Made by a program: the position numbers and the translations under genes. Below are positions 1 to 7,587 of a DNA stretch of 27,648 nucleotides, in pieces. Numbering within the stretch: position 1 is the first letter of the stretch; each line of letters begins with the position of its first letter. The notes under the pieces were generated by a model, which saw only the letters and a program-made list of their open reading frames with translations, ran no database searches and had not been told where the DNA came from. Source of the stretch: JAICNR01 sp035687725 (GTDB taxonomy: Bacteria > Gemmatimonadota > Gemmatimonadetes > JACCXV01 > JAHWKZ01); the NCBI GenBank assembly GCA_035687725.1, contig DASRVB010000056.1:1-27648 (forward strand). The letters are read 5' to 3'.

Positions 1-191
1 TCCGAGACGTCGACCTCGGCCAGCGGGCGCGCGGCCACCGCTGGAGCGCCCCCGCCACGCGCGGCGGCCCGCTCGAACACTTCCTCGACGAGCGAGTTCC
101 ACTCGCCGCACTCCGGGCACCGGCCCGCCCAGCGCAGGCTCGTCGCCCCGCATGCGGAGCAGACGAACCGCGAGCGGGAGCGGCGAGTCAA
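1..191 (-). CDS. radA: DNA repair protein RadA, N-terminal part (cut by window edge)
   Basis: Only the first 63 codons or so are present; the gene runs off the left edge. The translation begins (M)TRRSRSRFVCSACG and carries the RadA N-terminal C4 zinc finger as CSAC followed by CPEC, with the typical ATSLRWAGRCPECGEWNSL context. RadA is a RecA-like, DnaB-type ATPase that helps branch migration in recombination and repair; its P-loop lies outside the window. The start is taken as TTG at 191-189, which overlaps the dnaB stop in TTGA, because no ATG or GTG precedes the zinc finger in this frame. It is the last visible gene of the yicC-to-radA operon. The family call is secure from the zinc finger and flanking residues; the start is inferred. 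Confidence 0.88.
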   Translation of the reverse strand, partial: MTRRSRSRFVCSACGATSLRWAGRCPECGEWNSLVEEVFERAAARGGGAPAVAARPLAEVDVS

Positions 192-1579
192 ACGGTCGCG
201 AATCGCGGGTCGAAGTCCTCGAACCGCATGAAGTTGCCGAGCCAGGTGAGGAGGATCTTGTCGGTCGGGCCATTGCGGTTCTTTCCGACGATCACCTCCA
301 CCGTGCCGGTGGCGGCGTCCTGCTTCCTGTCTCCCTCGGGAGCCTTCTCCTTGTACAGAAACAGCACCAGGTCGGCGTCCTGCTCGATCGCGCCGCTCTC
401 CCTGAGATCCGAGAGGCGCGGCCGCTGGTCCGTCGTCCGCTGCTCGGGGGCGCGCGAGAGCTGAGAGAGCGCGATGACCGGGACGTTGAGCTCCTTGGCC
501 AGCGCCTTGAGCGAGCGGCTGATCTCGGTGATCTCCTGCTGGCGGCTCTCCGAGCGGCGGTTGCTCTCCATGAGTTGCAGGTAGTCGACCACCACGAGCC
601 CGATGTCCTTCTGGAGCTTCAAGCGCCGCGCCTTGGCGCGCATCTCGAGGGCGCTCAGGATGCCGCTGTCGTCGATGTAGATCGGCGCCCGCCGCAGCCG
701 CTCGCAGGCATCCGAGACCCGGCGCCACTCCTCGATGCTCGCGCGTCCCGTCCTCAGGGAGTGGAGCGAGACCGGCGATTCGCTGCTGATCAGCCTCTGG
801 ACCAGCTGCTCCATCGACATCTCGAGGCTGAAGATGGCGACGGGCAGGCCCTTCTGGGTGGCAAGATACGCGGCGATGTTGAGCGCAAGGCTCGTCTTCC
901 CGAGCGAGGGCCGGGCCGCGAGGATGATCAGGTCGCTGAGCTGGAACCCGCCCGTCAAGTCGTCCAGGTCTTTGAAGCCCGACGGCGCGCCCGTGATGCG
1001 CTCCGAGGAGGAGCTCAGCGCCTCCAGCTGCTGCACGGCGCCCTGCAGCAGCTGGTTGATCGGCGTGAACGACTTCTTGTGGCGGCGCTCTCCCAGCCGG
1101 AAGATCTCCTCCTCGGCGCGGTTCAGGAGCACGTCCGAATCCTCGGTCGAATCATAGGTCTCGCCGACCACACGCGTACCGACCGAGATCAGGCGCCGTT
1201 TGACCGAGTTGTCGAGCACGATCTTCACGTGGTAGGCGATGTTGGCCGCCGTCGGCACGATGTCGACGATCCGCGCCAGGTACTCCGATCCCCCCGCGCT
1301 GTCGAGAGCGCCGTGCCGCTGGAGCTCCTCCCGGACCGCCAGCGCGTCGGGCGCATGGCCTTGATCGCGGAGCCGCTGAACGGCCTCGAAGATCAGGCGA
1401 TGGGCTGGATGGTAGAAATCGTCGTCGACGAGCTTCTCCATGGCATAGTCTGCAGCCGTCTCCTCGATCAGCATTCCACCCAGGACGGAGATCTCGGCCT
1501 CGTCGCTGTGGGGTGGGGTCCGCTCCGGCGCGCGGAGCGGGGTCACTCCCCGGCTGCTGAGAACCTGGACTTCATCCAT
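188..1579 (-). CDS. dnaB: Replicative DNA helicase DnaB
   Basis: 463 aa, normal length for DnaB. The hexameric helicase unwinds DNA ahead of the replication fork in the cytoplasm. An N-terminal helical domain (about 22-125, starting near PHSDEAEISVLGGML) is followed by the RecA-like motor. Walker A is ARPSLGKTS (222-230), Walker B VVVDYLQL (329-336), motif H3 ALSQLSR (380-386), and H4 begins DLRESGAIEQDADLVLF (391 on). No intein or insertion is seen. The ATG start overlaps the end of the uracil-DNA glycosylase gene by 8 bp, and the stop overlaps the radA TTG, so the gene is translated within the operon. Function is confident. Confidence 0.97.
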   Translation of the reverse strand: MDEVQVLSSRGVTPLRAPERTPPHSDEAEISVLGGMLIEETAADYAMEKLVDDDFYHPAHRLIFEAVQRLRDQGHAPDALAVREELQRHGALDSAGGSEYLARIVDIVPTAANIAYHVKIVLDNSVKRRLISVGTRVVGETYDSTEDSDVLLNRAEEEIFRLGERRHKKSFTPINQLLQGAVQQLEALSSSSERITGAPSGFKDLDDLTGGFQLSDLIILAARPSLGKTSLALNIAAYLATQKGLPVAIFSLEMSMEQLVQRLISSESPVSLHSLRTGRASIEEWRRVSDACERLRRAPIYIDDSGILSALEMRAKARRLKLQKDIGLVVVDYLQLMESNRRSESRQQEITEISRSLKALAKELNVPVIALSQLSRAPEQRTTDQRPRLSDLRESGAIEQDADLVLFLYKEKAPEGDRKQDAATGTVEVIVGKNRNGPTDKILLTWLGNFMRFEDFDPRFATV

Positions 1580-2366
1580 TCCGTCCTCCCCGCGCCGTCA
1601 TTTCCTCGTCGTAGATCCTTCTCAAGAGCTGCACGTCCTCCCAGGTGGGGCGTTTGAGGCCGGGATTGCGCAGGAGCGCCGCGGGATGGTACGTGGCCAC
1701 CAGCGGAACTCCTTCGTACCGATGGACCCGGCCGCGCAGGCTTCCCATCGAGCTGTCGTTCCGGAGCAAGGTGCGCGCCGCATGACGTCCCAGCGTCAGG
1801 ATCACGGCCGGGTCGATGAGCGTGATCTGACGCATGAGGTAGGGCTCGCACTCGGCTACCTGATGCGGCTGCGGATCGGCGTTCTCCGGCGGCCGGCACT
1901 TGAGAACGTTCGTGATGAAGACTTCGTCGCGACCGAAGCCGATCGCCTGAAGGATCTTCGTCAGGAGCTGACCCGCGCGCCCGACGAACGCCTCGCCCTG
2001 CTGATCCTCATGGTATCCCGGAGCCTCGCCGATCACCATGATTTTCGTGTGCGGCGTCCCGCTTCCCCAGACGACCTTCGTGCGCGTCGCGCAGAGGTCG
2101 CACCGCGTGCACACGAGCGCTTCGGCCCGCACGGCCTCCCAGGCCGCCTCGTCGAAACCCTCCGCCTGCCGTGCGGCGACATCGTCGTACAGGGCGTCCA
2201 CCGCGGCCGGCGTCTCGCCCGAGGGCGTACCGACCTCGCGGTTCTCCGGCGAGGTCCGATAGACGCTGCGCTCGCCCAGGAGTCGCGCCCGCTCGAGTCG
2301 CGCCCTGGCTTGGGCCCTCGGATCGAGGTTCACGCCGTCGGGGGCGTCATGGGCGCGCCGGGGCAC
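1572..2366 (-). CDS. Family 4 uracil-DNA glycosylase (4Fe-4S)
   Basis: 264 aa. Removes uracil from DNA as the first step of base excision repair. The four cysteines expected to hold the 4Fe-4S cluster are visible: C86 and C89 in VCTRCD, C157 in VLKCRPP, and C173 in AECEPY. Motif A is GEAPGYHEDQ (113-122) and the C-terminal motif is YHPAALLRNP (226-235). These are typical of family 4 (Thermus UdgA-like) rather than the Ung family. The first about 75 residues are a non-conserved extension. The start may be GTG at 2366 (20-bp overlap with coaBC) or GTG at 2333 (13-bp gap); neither has a clear ribosome binding site. It lies between coaBC and dnaB. Confidence 0.92.
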   Translation of the reverse strand: MPRRAHDAPDGVNLDPRAQARARLERARLLGERSVYRTSPENREVGTPSGETPAAVDALYDDVAARQAEGFDEAAWEAVRAEALVCTRCDLCATRTKVVWGSGTPHTKIMVIGEAPGYHEDQQGEAFVGRAGQLLTKILQAIGFGRDEVFITNVLKCRPPENADPQPHQVAECEPYLMRQITLIDPAVILTLGRHAARTLLRNDSSMGSLRGRVHRYEGVPLVATYHPAALLRNPGLKRPTWEDVQLLRRIYDEEMTARGGRNG

Positions 2367-3582
2367 CGGCGGCCGCGCGGTCGAGAACGAGATCGACCAG
2401 GCGCCGGGCGAGCTCCCGCTTCGACATGAGATCGAACTCGGTGCGGGACCCGTCGCGGCCGAGGACGAAGACGCGGTTGGTCTCGTGATCGAAGCCGGCC
2501 CCCTGTTCCCGGGGGTTGTTCACCACGAGCCAGTCGCATCCCTTGGCCTGCAGCTTCCTCTCCGCCGCCTCGGACACGTCGTCGGTTTCGATGGCGAAGC
2601 CGATCAGCGTCGTGCCGGGAGCTCGCTCGACGGCCGCGCGTGCGAGGATGTCCTCGGTCCGTTCCATCCGCAGGACCCCGTCCCAGTCGGATTTCTTGAG
2701 CTTCCGCTCGGCGACTTCGATCGGGCGCCAGTCGGACACCGCCGCCGCCATCCACAGCTGGTCCGCACCTTCGAGCTTGGAGCGAACCGCCGCCGACATC
2801 TCGTCGGGTGTCCGCACGGCCACCGCCTCGACGAACGGCGGTGGGCCGACGCTCGTCGGCCCGTGGACGACGACGACGTCGGCGCCCTCGCGCCAGCACG
2901 CCTCGGCGATCGCGAACCCCATGCGGCCCGACGAGCGGTTGGTGACGATCCTCACCGGGTCGATGTCGACCTCCGTGGGGCCTGCGGTTACGACGACCTG
3001 CCGCCCCGCCATGCGCCCGCGCCCGTTCAGGAGACGGTCGAGCGCCGCCAGGACGAACTGGTTTCCGGGCCACCGTCCGATCCCGACCTCGCCGCAGGCG
3101 AGCGGACCCTCGCCGGGCGCCAGCAGCGCGTATCCGCGCTCCCGGAGGACCGCCCTGTTGGCGCGCACGGCGGGGTTCTCGTACATGGTCGCGTTCATGG
3201 AGGGGACGAAGACGATCGGCGTGGCCGCCGGGTCGAGGGCCAGGAGCGTCGTGGAAAGCAGGTCATCCGCCAGGCCGGCGGCCGCCTTGCCCAGGATGTT
3301 CGCGGTCGCCGGTGCCACGACCACGGCGTCGATCCCGCGCGCGAAATCGAGGTGCGGGAAGCGCGCGTAGTCGCCCTCGCTCTCCTCGCCCGCCGGCCAA
3401 TCGGTCCAGAGCTCCACTCCGACCCGCTCGCCGGACAACGCCTCGAACAGGGCCGGACGCACCAGCTCGGCCGCCGAACGCGTCATGACGACACGGACCC
3501 GGGCGCCCGCGCGCTGCAGGTCGCGCATCAGATCCACGGCCTTGTAGCAGGCGATTCCCGACGTGACGCCGAGCGTGATCAC
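2347..3582 (-). CDS. coaBC: Bifunctional phosphopantothenoylcysteine decarboxylase/phosphopantothenate-cysteine ligase
   Basis: 411 aa from GTG 3582. Makes 4'-phosphopantetheine for coenzyme A from 4'-phosphopantothenate and cysteine. The flavoprotein CoaC half starts ITLGVTSGIACYK and has the active-site His in PHLDFA (H77), PSMNATMYENP (127-137) and the ACGEVGIGR loop with C163. The CoaB half begins near residue 191 with VTAGPTEVDIDPVRIVTN, followed by SSGRMG, AAAVSDWRP, KLKK (294-297) and VVNNP. The open frame extends upstream into rpoZ, but those residues do not resemble CoaC, so the GTG 27 bp after the rpoZ stop is preferred although its ribosome binding site is weak. Fusion and length are usual for bacteria. 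Confidence 0.95.
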   Translation of the reverse strand: MITLGVTSGIACYKAVDLMRDLQRAGARVRVVMTRSAAELVRPALFEALSGERVGVELWTDWPAGEESEGDYARFPHLDFARGIDAVVVAPATANILGKAAAGLADDLLSTTLLALDPAATPIVFVPSMNATMYENPAVRANRAVLRERGYALLAPGEGPLACGEVGIGRWPGNQFVLAALDRLLNGRGRMAGRQVVVTAGPTEVDIDPVRIVTNRSSGRMGFAIAEACWREGADVVVVHGPTSVGPPPFVEAVAVRTPDEMSAAVRSKLEGADQLWMAAAVSDWRPIEVAERKLKKSDWDGVLRMERTEDILARAAVERAPGTTLIGFAIETDDVSEAAERKLQAKGCDWLVVNNPREQGAGFDHETNRVFVLGRDGSRTEFDLMSKRELARRLVDLVLDRAAAGAPARP

Positions 3583-3608
3583 CCGCCCGGCGAAAGGTTC
3601 GAAGGGAG

Positions 3609-3821
3609 CTACTCCCCGGCGCGTTTGTCGACCACCGTGTACTCGATCTCGCCCGCGGCCAGGTCCTCCAGGGCCCGCGTGGTGTACTTCTTCTTCCACT
3701 CCTTGCCGCCCTCCTTCGGCAGCTCGTTGAGCTTTCTGGCGTATGCCGAGGCGACCATCACGGCCTCGTACTTGTTGCCCTGCGACTTCGAAGCCACCTG
3801 TCCCGGTGTGAACACTTTCAT
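3609..3821 (-). CDS. rpoZ: RNA polymerase omega subunit
   Basis: 70 aa. Omega helps assemble RNA polymerase by chaperoning beta-prime. The protein shows the omega pattern: SQGNKYEAVMVASAYARKLN (about 12-31) followed by a short acidic and basic tail ending VVDKRAGE. An ATG lies six codons upstream (3839), but the ATG at 3821 has GGAGGAGG five bases ahead of it and is the better start. It sits between gmk and coaBC, the usual neighbours of rpoZ in many phyla, which supports the call for so short a protein. Confidence 0.92.
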   Translation of the reverse strand: MKVFTPGQVASKSQGNKYEAVMVASAYARKLNELPKEGGKEWKKKYTTRALEDLAAGEIEYTVVDKRAGE

Positions 3822-3826
3822 GGAGT

Positions 3827-3834
3827 CCTCCTCC
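3827..3834 (-). promoter_or_regulatory. Strong Shine-Dalgarno of rpoZ
   Basis: GGAGGAGG on the minus strand, five bases ahead of the ATG at 3821. It is inside the longer open frame starting at 3839 and so decides for the inner ATG. Confidence 0.75.
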
Positions 3835-3882
3835 GGCATTCCGGTCGGGCTGCCCGGAAGCGGGCGCCGACCGGCATCGATT

Positions 3883-4560
3883 TCACGAGCTCGCGCCGAT
3901 GGTCTTCGCGCCGCCGCGACTCGGGAAGTGGACGTCGATCCACTCCTCCAGGTTCTCGCGACGGACGCGCCGGTGCTCCTCCACGTGTATGATCCGGGAG
4001 AACACCTCGACCGTCTTGTCGAGCTCTCGGTTTACGATCACGTACTCGTACTGCGAAACGCACTCCAACTCCTTCAGCGCCTGCGCGAGACGGCCCGAGA
4101 TGGCGTCGGCGGAGTCGGTCCCGCGGGCCTTGAGCCGCGCCTCCATCGCGCCATGACTCGGCGGCAATAGAAAGATGGAGACCGCCCCGGGGTACGCCTG
4201 CATCAGCGAAGCACCGCCCTGGACGTCGACGTCGAGGAGAACGTGGTACCCGTCCGCCAGCGCCTTGTCGACCTCCGCCCTCGGCGTGCCGTACAGGCTC
4301 CCGTGGACCACAGCCCACTCGATCAGCTCCCCCGCGTCCCGGGCATCGGCGAACGTCCGCTCGTCCACGAATCGGTAGTCGACGCCGTCCACCTCTCCAT
4401 CGCGACTGGCGCGGGTGGTGAGCGAGACCGCGAAACGGATGTACGGAAAGCGCTGGAAGATCTCGTTCGATACCGAGGTCTTCCCCGCCCCGCTCGGCGC
4501 CGACAGGATGATCGGGAAGGGGCGGGTCCGCAACCGGAAATCGGCGTCGCGCTCGCTCAT
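3883..4560 (-). CDS. gmk: Guanylate kinase
   Basis: 225 aa. Phosphorylates GMP to GDP with ATP, a step in GTP and dGTP synthesis. The P-loop is APSGAGKTS (21-29). GMP-binding residues sit in SLTTRASRDGEVDGVDYRF, where the family usually has TTRxPRxGExxGxDYxF; the proline of that motif is Ala here. DVDVQGGASLM and IFLLPPS are also typical. There is a slightly long C-terminal tail. The ATG overlaps the yicC stop as ATGA, indicating coupled translation, and 61 bp separate it from rpoZ. Confident. Confidence 0.96.
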   Translation of the reverse strand: MSERDADFRLRTRPFPIILSAPSGAGKTSVSNEIFQRFPYIRFAVSLTTRASRDGEVDGVDYRFVDERTFADARDAGELIEWAVVHGSLYGTPRAEVDKALADGYHVLLDVDVQGGASLMQAYPGAVSIFLLPPSHGAMEARLKARGTDSADAISGRLAQALKELECVSQYEYVIVNRELDKTVEVFSRIIHVEEHRRVRRENLEEWIDVHFPSRGGAKTIGASS

Positions 4561-5450
4561 TCCACGTTCTCCGCCTGCTCGCGCATCTTCTCCAGCTCCG
4601 ACTTTATCTCGATCGCCGCCTTCTGGATCTCAGGGTCCGACGCCTTCGAGCCCATGGTGTTCGCTTCCCTGCCGAGCTCCTGCAGGAGAAAGGTCAGCTT
4701 CCGCCCGATCGATCCGGCGTCCGCCTCGAGCTCCGCGGCGAAATGATCGAGGTGGGCGCGCATGCGCGTCAGCTCCTCGCTCACGTCGACCCTGTCTGCG
4801 AGCAGCACGATCTCCTGCTCGATCCGGCGCTCCAGGTCCTCGGCCGGGTCCTCGAGAAGGCTCCGAACTTTCTCGCGCAGCCGCTCCCGTTCCCGCTCTT
4901 CGCGCAACGGGGTCAGCTCCTCGATCCGGCGGCGATTCGCCTCGATCGAGTCGAGACGGGCCTGGAAGTCCGCCAGCAGGGCGCGCCCTTCCGTGCGCCG
5001 GCTCTCCACGAGCGCATCGAGGGCCATGCCCACGGCGGCGGCGGAGCCTTTCACGAACGCCTCGTCGGCCATCGAGATCTCCTCCGCCTCCCACTCGATC
5101 ACGCCGGGAAGTGCCAACAGGGATCCGGTGGAGATCTCGCGACCGTCGGCGCCGAGCTCCGCGAGATCGGACACGATCTCGAGATAGCGGTCCAGGACCT
5201 TCCGGTTCAGGCGTGGCCCGGTGGCTCCGTCCTCACCCTCCCGCTCGATCTCGATCGAGACATGGAGATGCCCGCGTTCGCACCGACTGGAGCACAGTGC
5301 GGCGACCCGGCTCTCCAGATGCGCGAAAGCCCGCGGCATACGGACATTGAGGTTGAGAAAGCGATGGTTGACGGACTTGATCTCGGCGGCGAACCGATAG
5401 CCCGAGAACACCGCCTCCCCGCGGCCGAATCCCGTCATGCTACGGATCAC
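4557..5450 (-). CDS. yicC: YicC-family endoribonuclease
   Basis: 297 aa. Members of the YicC/YloC family are endoribonucleases involved in RNA turnover. The N-terminus MIRSMTGFGRGEA and the following SVNHRFLNLNVRMPR are the family signature (YicC_N). The C-terminal DUF1816-like region ends with EELGREANTMGSKASDPEI, also diagnostic. The start is GTG at 5450 with AGGAGA eight bases upstream; the next ATG is four codons in. It is the first gene of the yicC-gmk-rpoZ-coaBC-udg-dnaB-radA run. An AT-rich TTATAG patch about 20 bp upstream of the ribosome binding site could be a -10 box, but no -35 is recognisable. Confidence 0.93.
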   Translation of the reverse strand: MIRSMTGFGRGEAVFSGYRFAAEIKSVNHRFLNLNVRMPRAFAHLESRVAALCSSRCERGHLHVSIEIEREGEDGATGPRLNRKVLDRYLEIVSDLAELGADGREISTGSLLALPGVIEWEAEEISMADEAFVKGSAAAVGMALDALVESRRTEGRALLADFQARLDSIEANRRRIEELTPLREERERERLREKVRSLLEDPAEDLERRIEQEIVLLADRVDVSEELTRMRAHLDHFAAELEADAGSIGRKLTFLLQELGREANTMGSKASDPEIQKAAIEIKSELEKMREQAENVE

Positions 5451-5484
5451 CGATCGATTCTCCTGGTCGACCTATAAGGTACCA

Positions 5485-5501
5485 CGCGCGGGCTCCGCGC
5501 G
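5485..5501 (-). terminator. GC-rich hairpin after the DUF1232 gene (possible weak terminator)
   Basis: Seven-base arms CGCGCGG and CCGCGCG enclose a three-base loop, about 35 bp after the end of the DUF1232 gene and ahead of yicC. There is no T tract on the minus strand, so it is not a standard intrinsic terminator. It may be a pause or partial terminator between the two operons. Confidence 0.35.
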
Positions 5502-5535
5502 CAGCATCGGGGCATCGTTCTCCGACCCCCGCGGC

Positions 5536-5946
5536 TCAGACACGACTCTCCCATTTGCCCGGGAGTAGCTGCGCCACCGCGGACAGCCCCGCGCGCACCA
5601 TGCGGATCACGTTCTCGTCCCCCGGCCAGTGCTCGACGATCACCTCGTCGTCGACGCGGTTGAGGATGCTGTGGAGGGCGAGCAGGGCGACGACGGCGTC
5701 GTCCAGCTGCCCGAGGCCGGGAACGAAGTCCGGCACCACGTCGATCGGCGAGACGAGGTACAGGACCGTGCCGCAGAGAACCAGCTTGCTCTTCCGGGGC
5801 ACGCGTGGATCGGAGATCAGACGCTTGAGAAGGATGACGAAGTTCGGCAGGAACAACGCGATTTCCTTGAGCGTGTCGCGCGCGGAAGATGCGGCTTGTC
5901 CGTCGGCGGCCGCTTCGCCCAGTGGCCTCAGCTCACGCGCAGACAT
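5536..5946 (-). CDS. DUF1232 (YkvA-like) membrane protein
   Basis: 136 aa. The segment LYLVSPIDVVPDFVPGLGQL (about 63-82), followed by DDAVVALLAL, is the DUF1232 signature, a short hydrophobic hairpin found in YkvA and relatives. Molecular function of the family is unknown. The N-terminal 30 residues are low in conservation, and one or two membrane segments are likely around 30-95. It overlaps the end of larB by 14 bp and is probably cotranscribed with it; no functional link to larB is known to me. Confidence 0.85.
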   Translation of the reverse strand: MSARELRPLGEAAADGQAASSARDTLKEIALFLPNFVILLKRLISDPRVPRKSKLVLCGTVLYLVSPIDVVPDFVPGLGQLDDAVVALLALHSILNRVDDEVIVEHWPGDENVIRMVRAGLSAVAQLLPGKWESRV

Positions 5947-6742
5947 TCCGCGTCTCCTCCGGAACTGGCGTGCGGACAGCGGATTCTGCCTGCTCCGAAG
6001 TCCGTAGCGCGTTGATCCGCGCCGCCGCGAAGCCCGCTCCGAACCCGTTGTCGATGTTCACGACGACAACCCCCGCGGCGCAGCTCGAGAGCATGGCCAG
6101 AAGCGCCGCGAGGCCCTCGAACGAGGCCCCGTACCCGACGCTGGTCGGCACCGCGATGATCGGCACGCGGACCAGGCCCCCTACGACCGAGGCCAGGGCC
6201 CCCTCCATGCCGGCGACCACGATCACCACTCCCGCGCGTGTCAGGGTCTGCTCGTGGGCAAGCAACCTGTGGACACCGGCGACGCCGACGTCTACGAGCG
6301 TCTCGACGGGCTGTCCCAGCATCCGCACCGTCTCGACCGCCTCTTCGGCCACCGGCAAGTCGCTGGTGCCGGCGGTCACGACCAGGATCGGCGGGCTTTC
6401 CGCGGCGGCCGGCTCTCCCGCCGCCACCGTGCGGGCGACCGGGTTGTGTCGGGCTTCCGGGATCGCCGCCAGGAGGGCACGCGCATGGTCGTCGCCGGCG
6501 CGAGTCGCGAGCATGCGCCCCGACCGCTCCCACACCCGGCGCGCGATCGCGGCCGCCTGCGTCGGCGTCTTCCCCGCGCAGTACACGACTTCCGGGAAAC
6601 CTCCGCGAAGCGCGCGATGGTGATCGATCGTCGCGAAGGGGAGCGCCTCGTGGCCCCAGCCGGCCAGCCGGCGGCACGCCTCGTCGACCCCCATCTCTCC
6701 GGTGCGTACGGCCTGCAGAGTGGTGCGCAGCAAGATGTCCAT
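5933..6742 (-). CDS. larB: Nickel-pincer cofactor biosynthesis protein LarB
   Basis: 269 aa from the ATG at 6742, which has AAAGG six bases upstream; a longer frame from 6796 adds residues unlike the family. LarB carboxylates and hydrolyses nicotinic acid adenine dinucleotide in the pathway that makes the nickel-pincer nucleotide of lactate racemase-type enzymes. The PurE-like C-terminal half carries GFPEVVYCAGKT, VTAGTSDLPVAEEA, VDVGVAGVHRLL, AGMEGALASVV, VPTSVGYGASF and SCAAGVVVVNIDNGFGAG. LarC, LarE and LarA are not in the window, so the pathway is either completed elsewhere or absent. It is first gene of a two-gene unit with DUF1232 and is divergent from the phosphopantetheinyl transferase. 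Confidence 0.93.
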   Translation of the reverse strand: MDILLRTTLQAVRTGEMGVDEACRRLAGWGHEALPFATIDHHRALRGGFPEVVYCAGKTPTQAAAIARRVWERSGRMLATRAGDDHARALLAAIPEARHNPVARTVAAGEPAAAESPPILVVTAGTSDLPVAEEAVETVRMLGQPVETLVDVGVAGVHRLLAHEQTLTRAGVVIVVAGMEGALASVVGGLVRVPIIAVPTSVGYGASFEGLAALLAMLSSCAAGVVVVNIDNGFGAGFAAARINALRTSEQAESAVRTPVPEETRNVCA

Positions 6743-6761
6743 TCGTACCTTTAGCAGGTCG

Positions 6762-6789
6762 GTGAAATACAACGCGAGCCTCGTATAGT
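6762..6789 (+). promoter_or_regulatory. Candidate promoter in the larB / phosphopantetheinyl transferase divergent region
   Basis: TATAGT at 6784-6789 matches five of six bases of a -10 box and is preceded, with 16 bp spacing, by GTGAAA as a weak -35. It would drive the plus-strand transferase with a leader of about 55 nt. The same AT patch reads TACTAT on the minus strand and could serve larB, with TAGACT 15 bp upstream. Placement is by pattern only. Confidence 0.4.
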
Positions 6790-6837
6790 ATTCCAACGAC
6801 CTGTTAGTCTACCGCGCACTTCGTCGCTGGACCAACC

Positions 6838-6843
6838 GGAGGA
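6838..6843 (+). promoter_or_regulatory. Ribosome binding site of the phosphopantetheinyl transferase
   Basis: GGAGGA lies nine bases ahead of TTG 6853. It supports the non-ATG start, since no other start codon lies between it and the conserved coding sequence. Confidence 0.65.
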
Positions 6844-6852
6844 AACCTGGCT

Positions 6853-7587
6853 TTGCCCTCCAGCCTCGCTCGCCTCGTTGCGCCTCTCGAACGGGGGACC
6901 GTTCACGTGTGGGACGTGGACCTGGTGCGATCCCACGAGGAGATCTCGAGCCTGGAGCGCCTTCTCCCCGAAGGGGAGGTCCGGCGCGCGGCCAGGCAGC
7001 CGCTCGAGGCACGGCGCAGAGACTTGGTGGTCTCCGGGGCCGCGCTGCGATCGATTCTCGCTTCCTACCTCGAAGCCGACCCTCGCGCGGTGCGCTTCTC
7101 CATCGACGCGGGCGGCAAACCGCGGATCGATGCCGCCTGGAACGAAGCGCCGTTGGCGTTCAATCTCTCCCACTCCCGGGGCCGGGCGCTCGTGGCCGTG
7201 ACCCTCGAGCGCGAGGTGGGGATCGATCTCGAGCGCCTGCGGCGCGACTTGTCCATCGACCGGTTGGCCTCGCGCTTCTTCTCGCCCCGCGAGATCGCCG
7301 CTCTGCGATCGATGCCAGACGAGCTCCGTTCGGCCGCTTTCTTCGCCTGCTGGACGCGCAAGGAGGCATTCGTCAAGGCAACGGGCGCGGGGATCTTCCG
7401 CCAGTCTCTTCAGTCCTTCGCCGTGTCGGTCGACCCGGGGCCCGGTCCGGTACCGCTCGTGATCCCGGGCCACGACGCCGAGGCCGGGCGCTGGCGGCTG
7501 GAGAGCATCGTCGCCCCGCCGGGCTACGCCGCTGCGGTTGCCGTGGAGGGGCCTTTTCGGGTCCGTCGCTTCCACTGGAACGGATGA
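6853..7587 (+). CDS. 4'-phosphopantetheinyl transferase, Sfp/Gsp type
   Basis: 244 aa. Transfers the phosphopantetheine arm of CoA to a serine of a carrier protein (ACP, PCP or similar). Motifs: GKPRI (88-92), FNLSHS (103-108), VGIDLE with Mg ligands D125 and E127, FFSPREI (142-148) and WTRKEAFVKATG (167-178) with E171 and K175. The start is TTG at 6853, nine bases after GGAGGA, and no ATG fits. The length and two-subdomain architecture fit the Sfp class rather than AcpS. No carrier protein or polyketide/nonribosomal synthetase gene is nearby, so the substrate is unknown; it could serve as the general ACP transferase. The stop overlaps the following barrel gene by 4 bp. Confidence 0.92.
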   Translation: MPSSLARLVAPLERGTVHVWDVDLVRSHEEISSLERLLPEGEVRRAARQPLEARRRDLVVSGAALRSILASYLEADPRAVRFSIDAGGKPRIDAAWNEAPLAFNLSHSRGRALVAVTLEREVGIDLERLRRDLSIDRLASRFFSPREIAALRSMPDELRSAAFFACWTRKEAFVKATGAGIFRQSLQSFAVSVDPGPGPVPLVIPGHDAEAGRWRLESIVAPPGYAAAVAVEGPFRVRRFHWNG

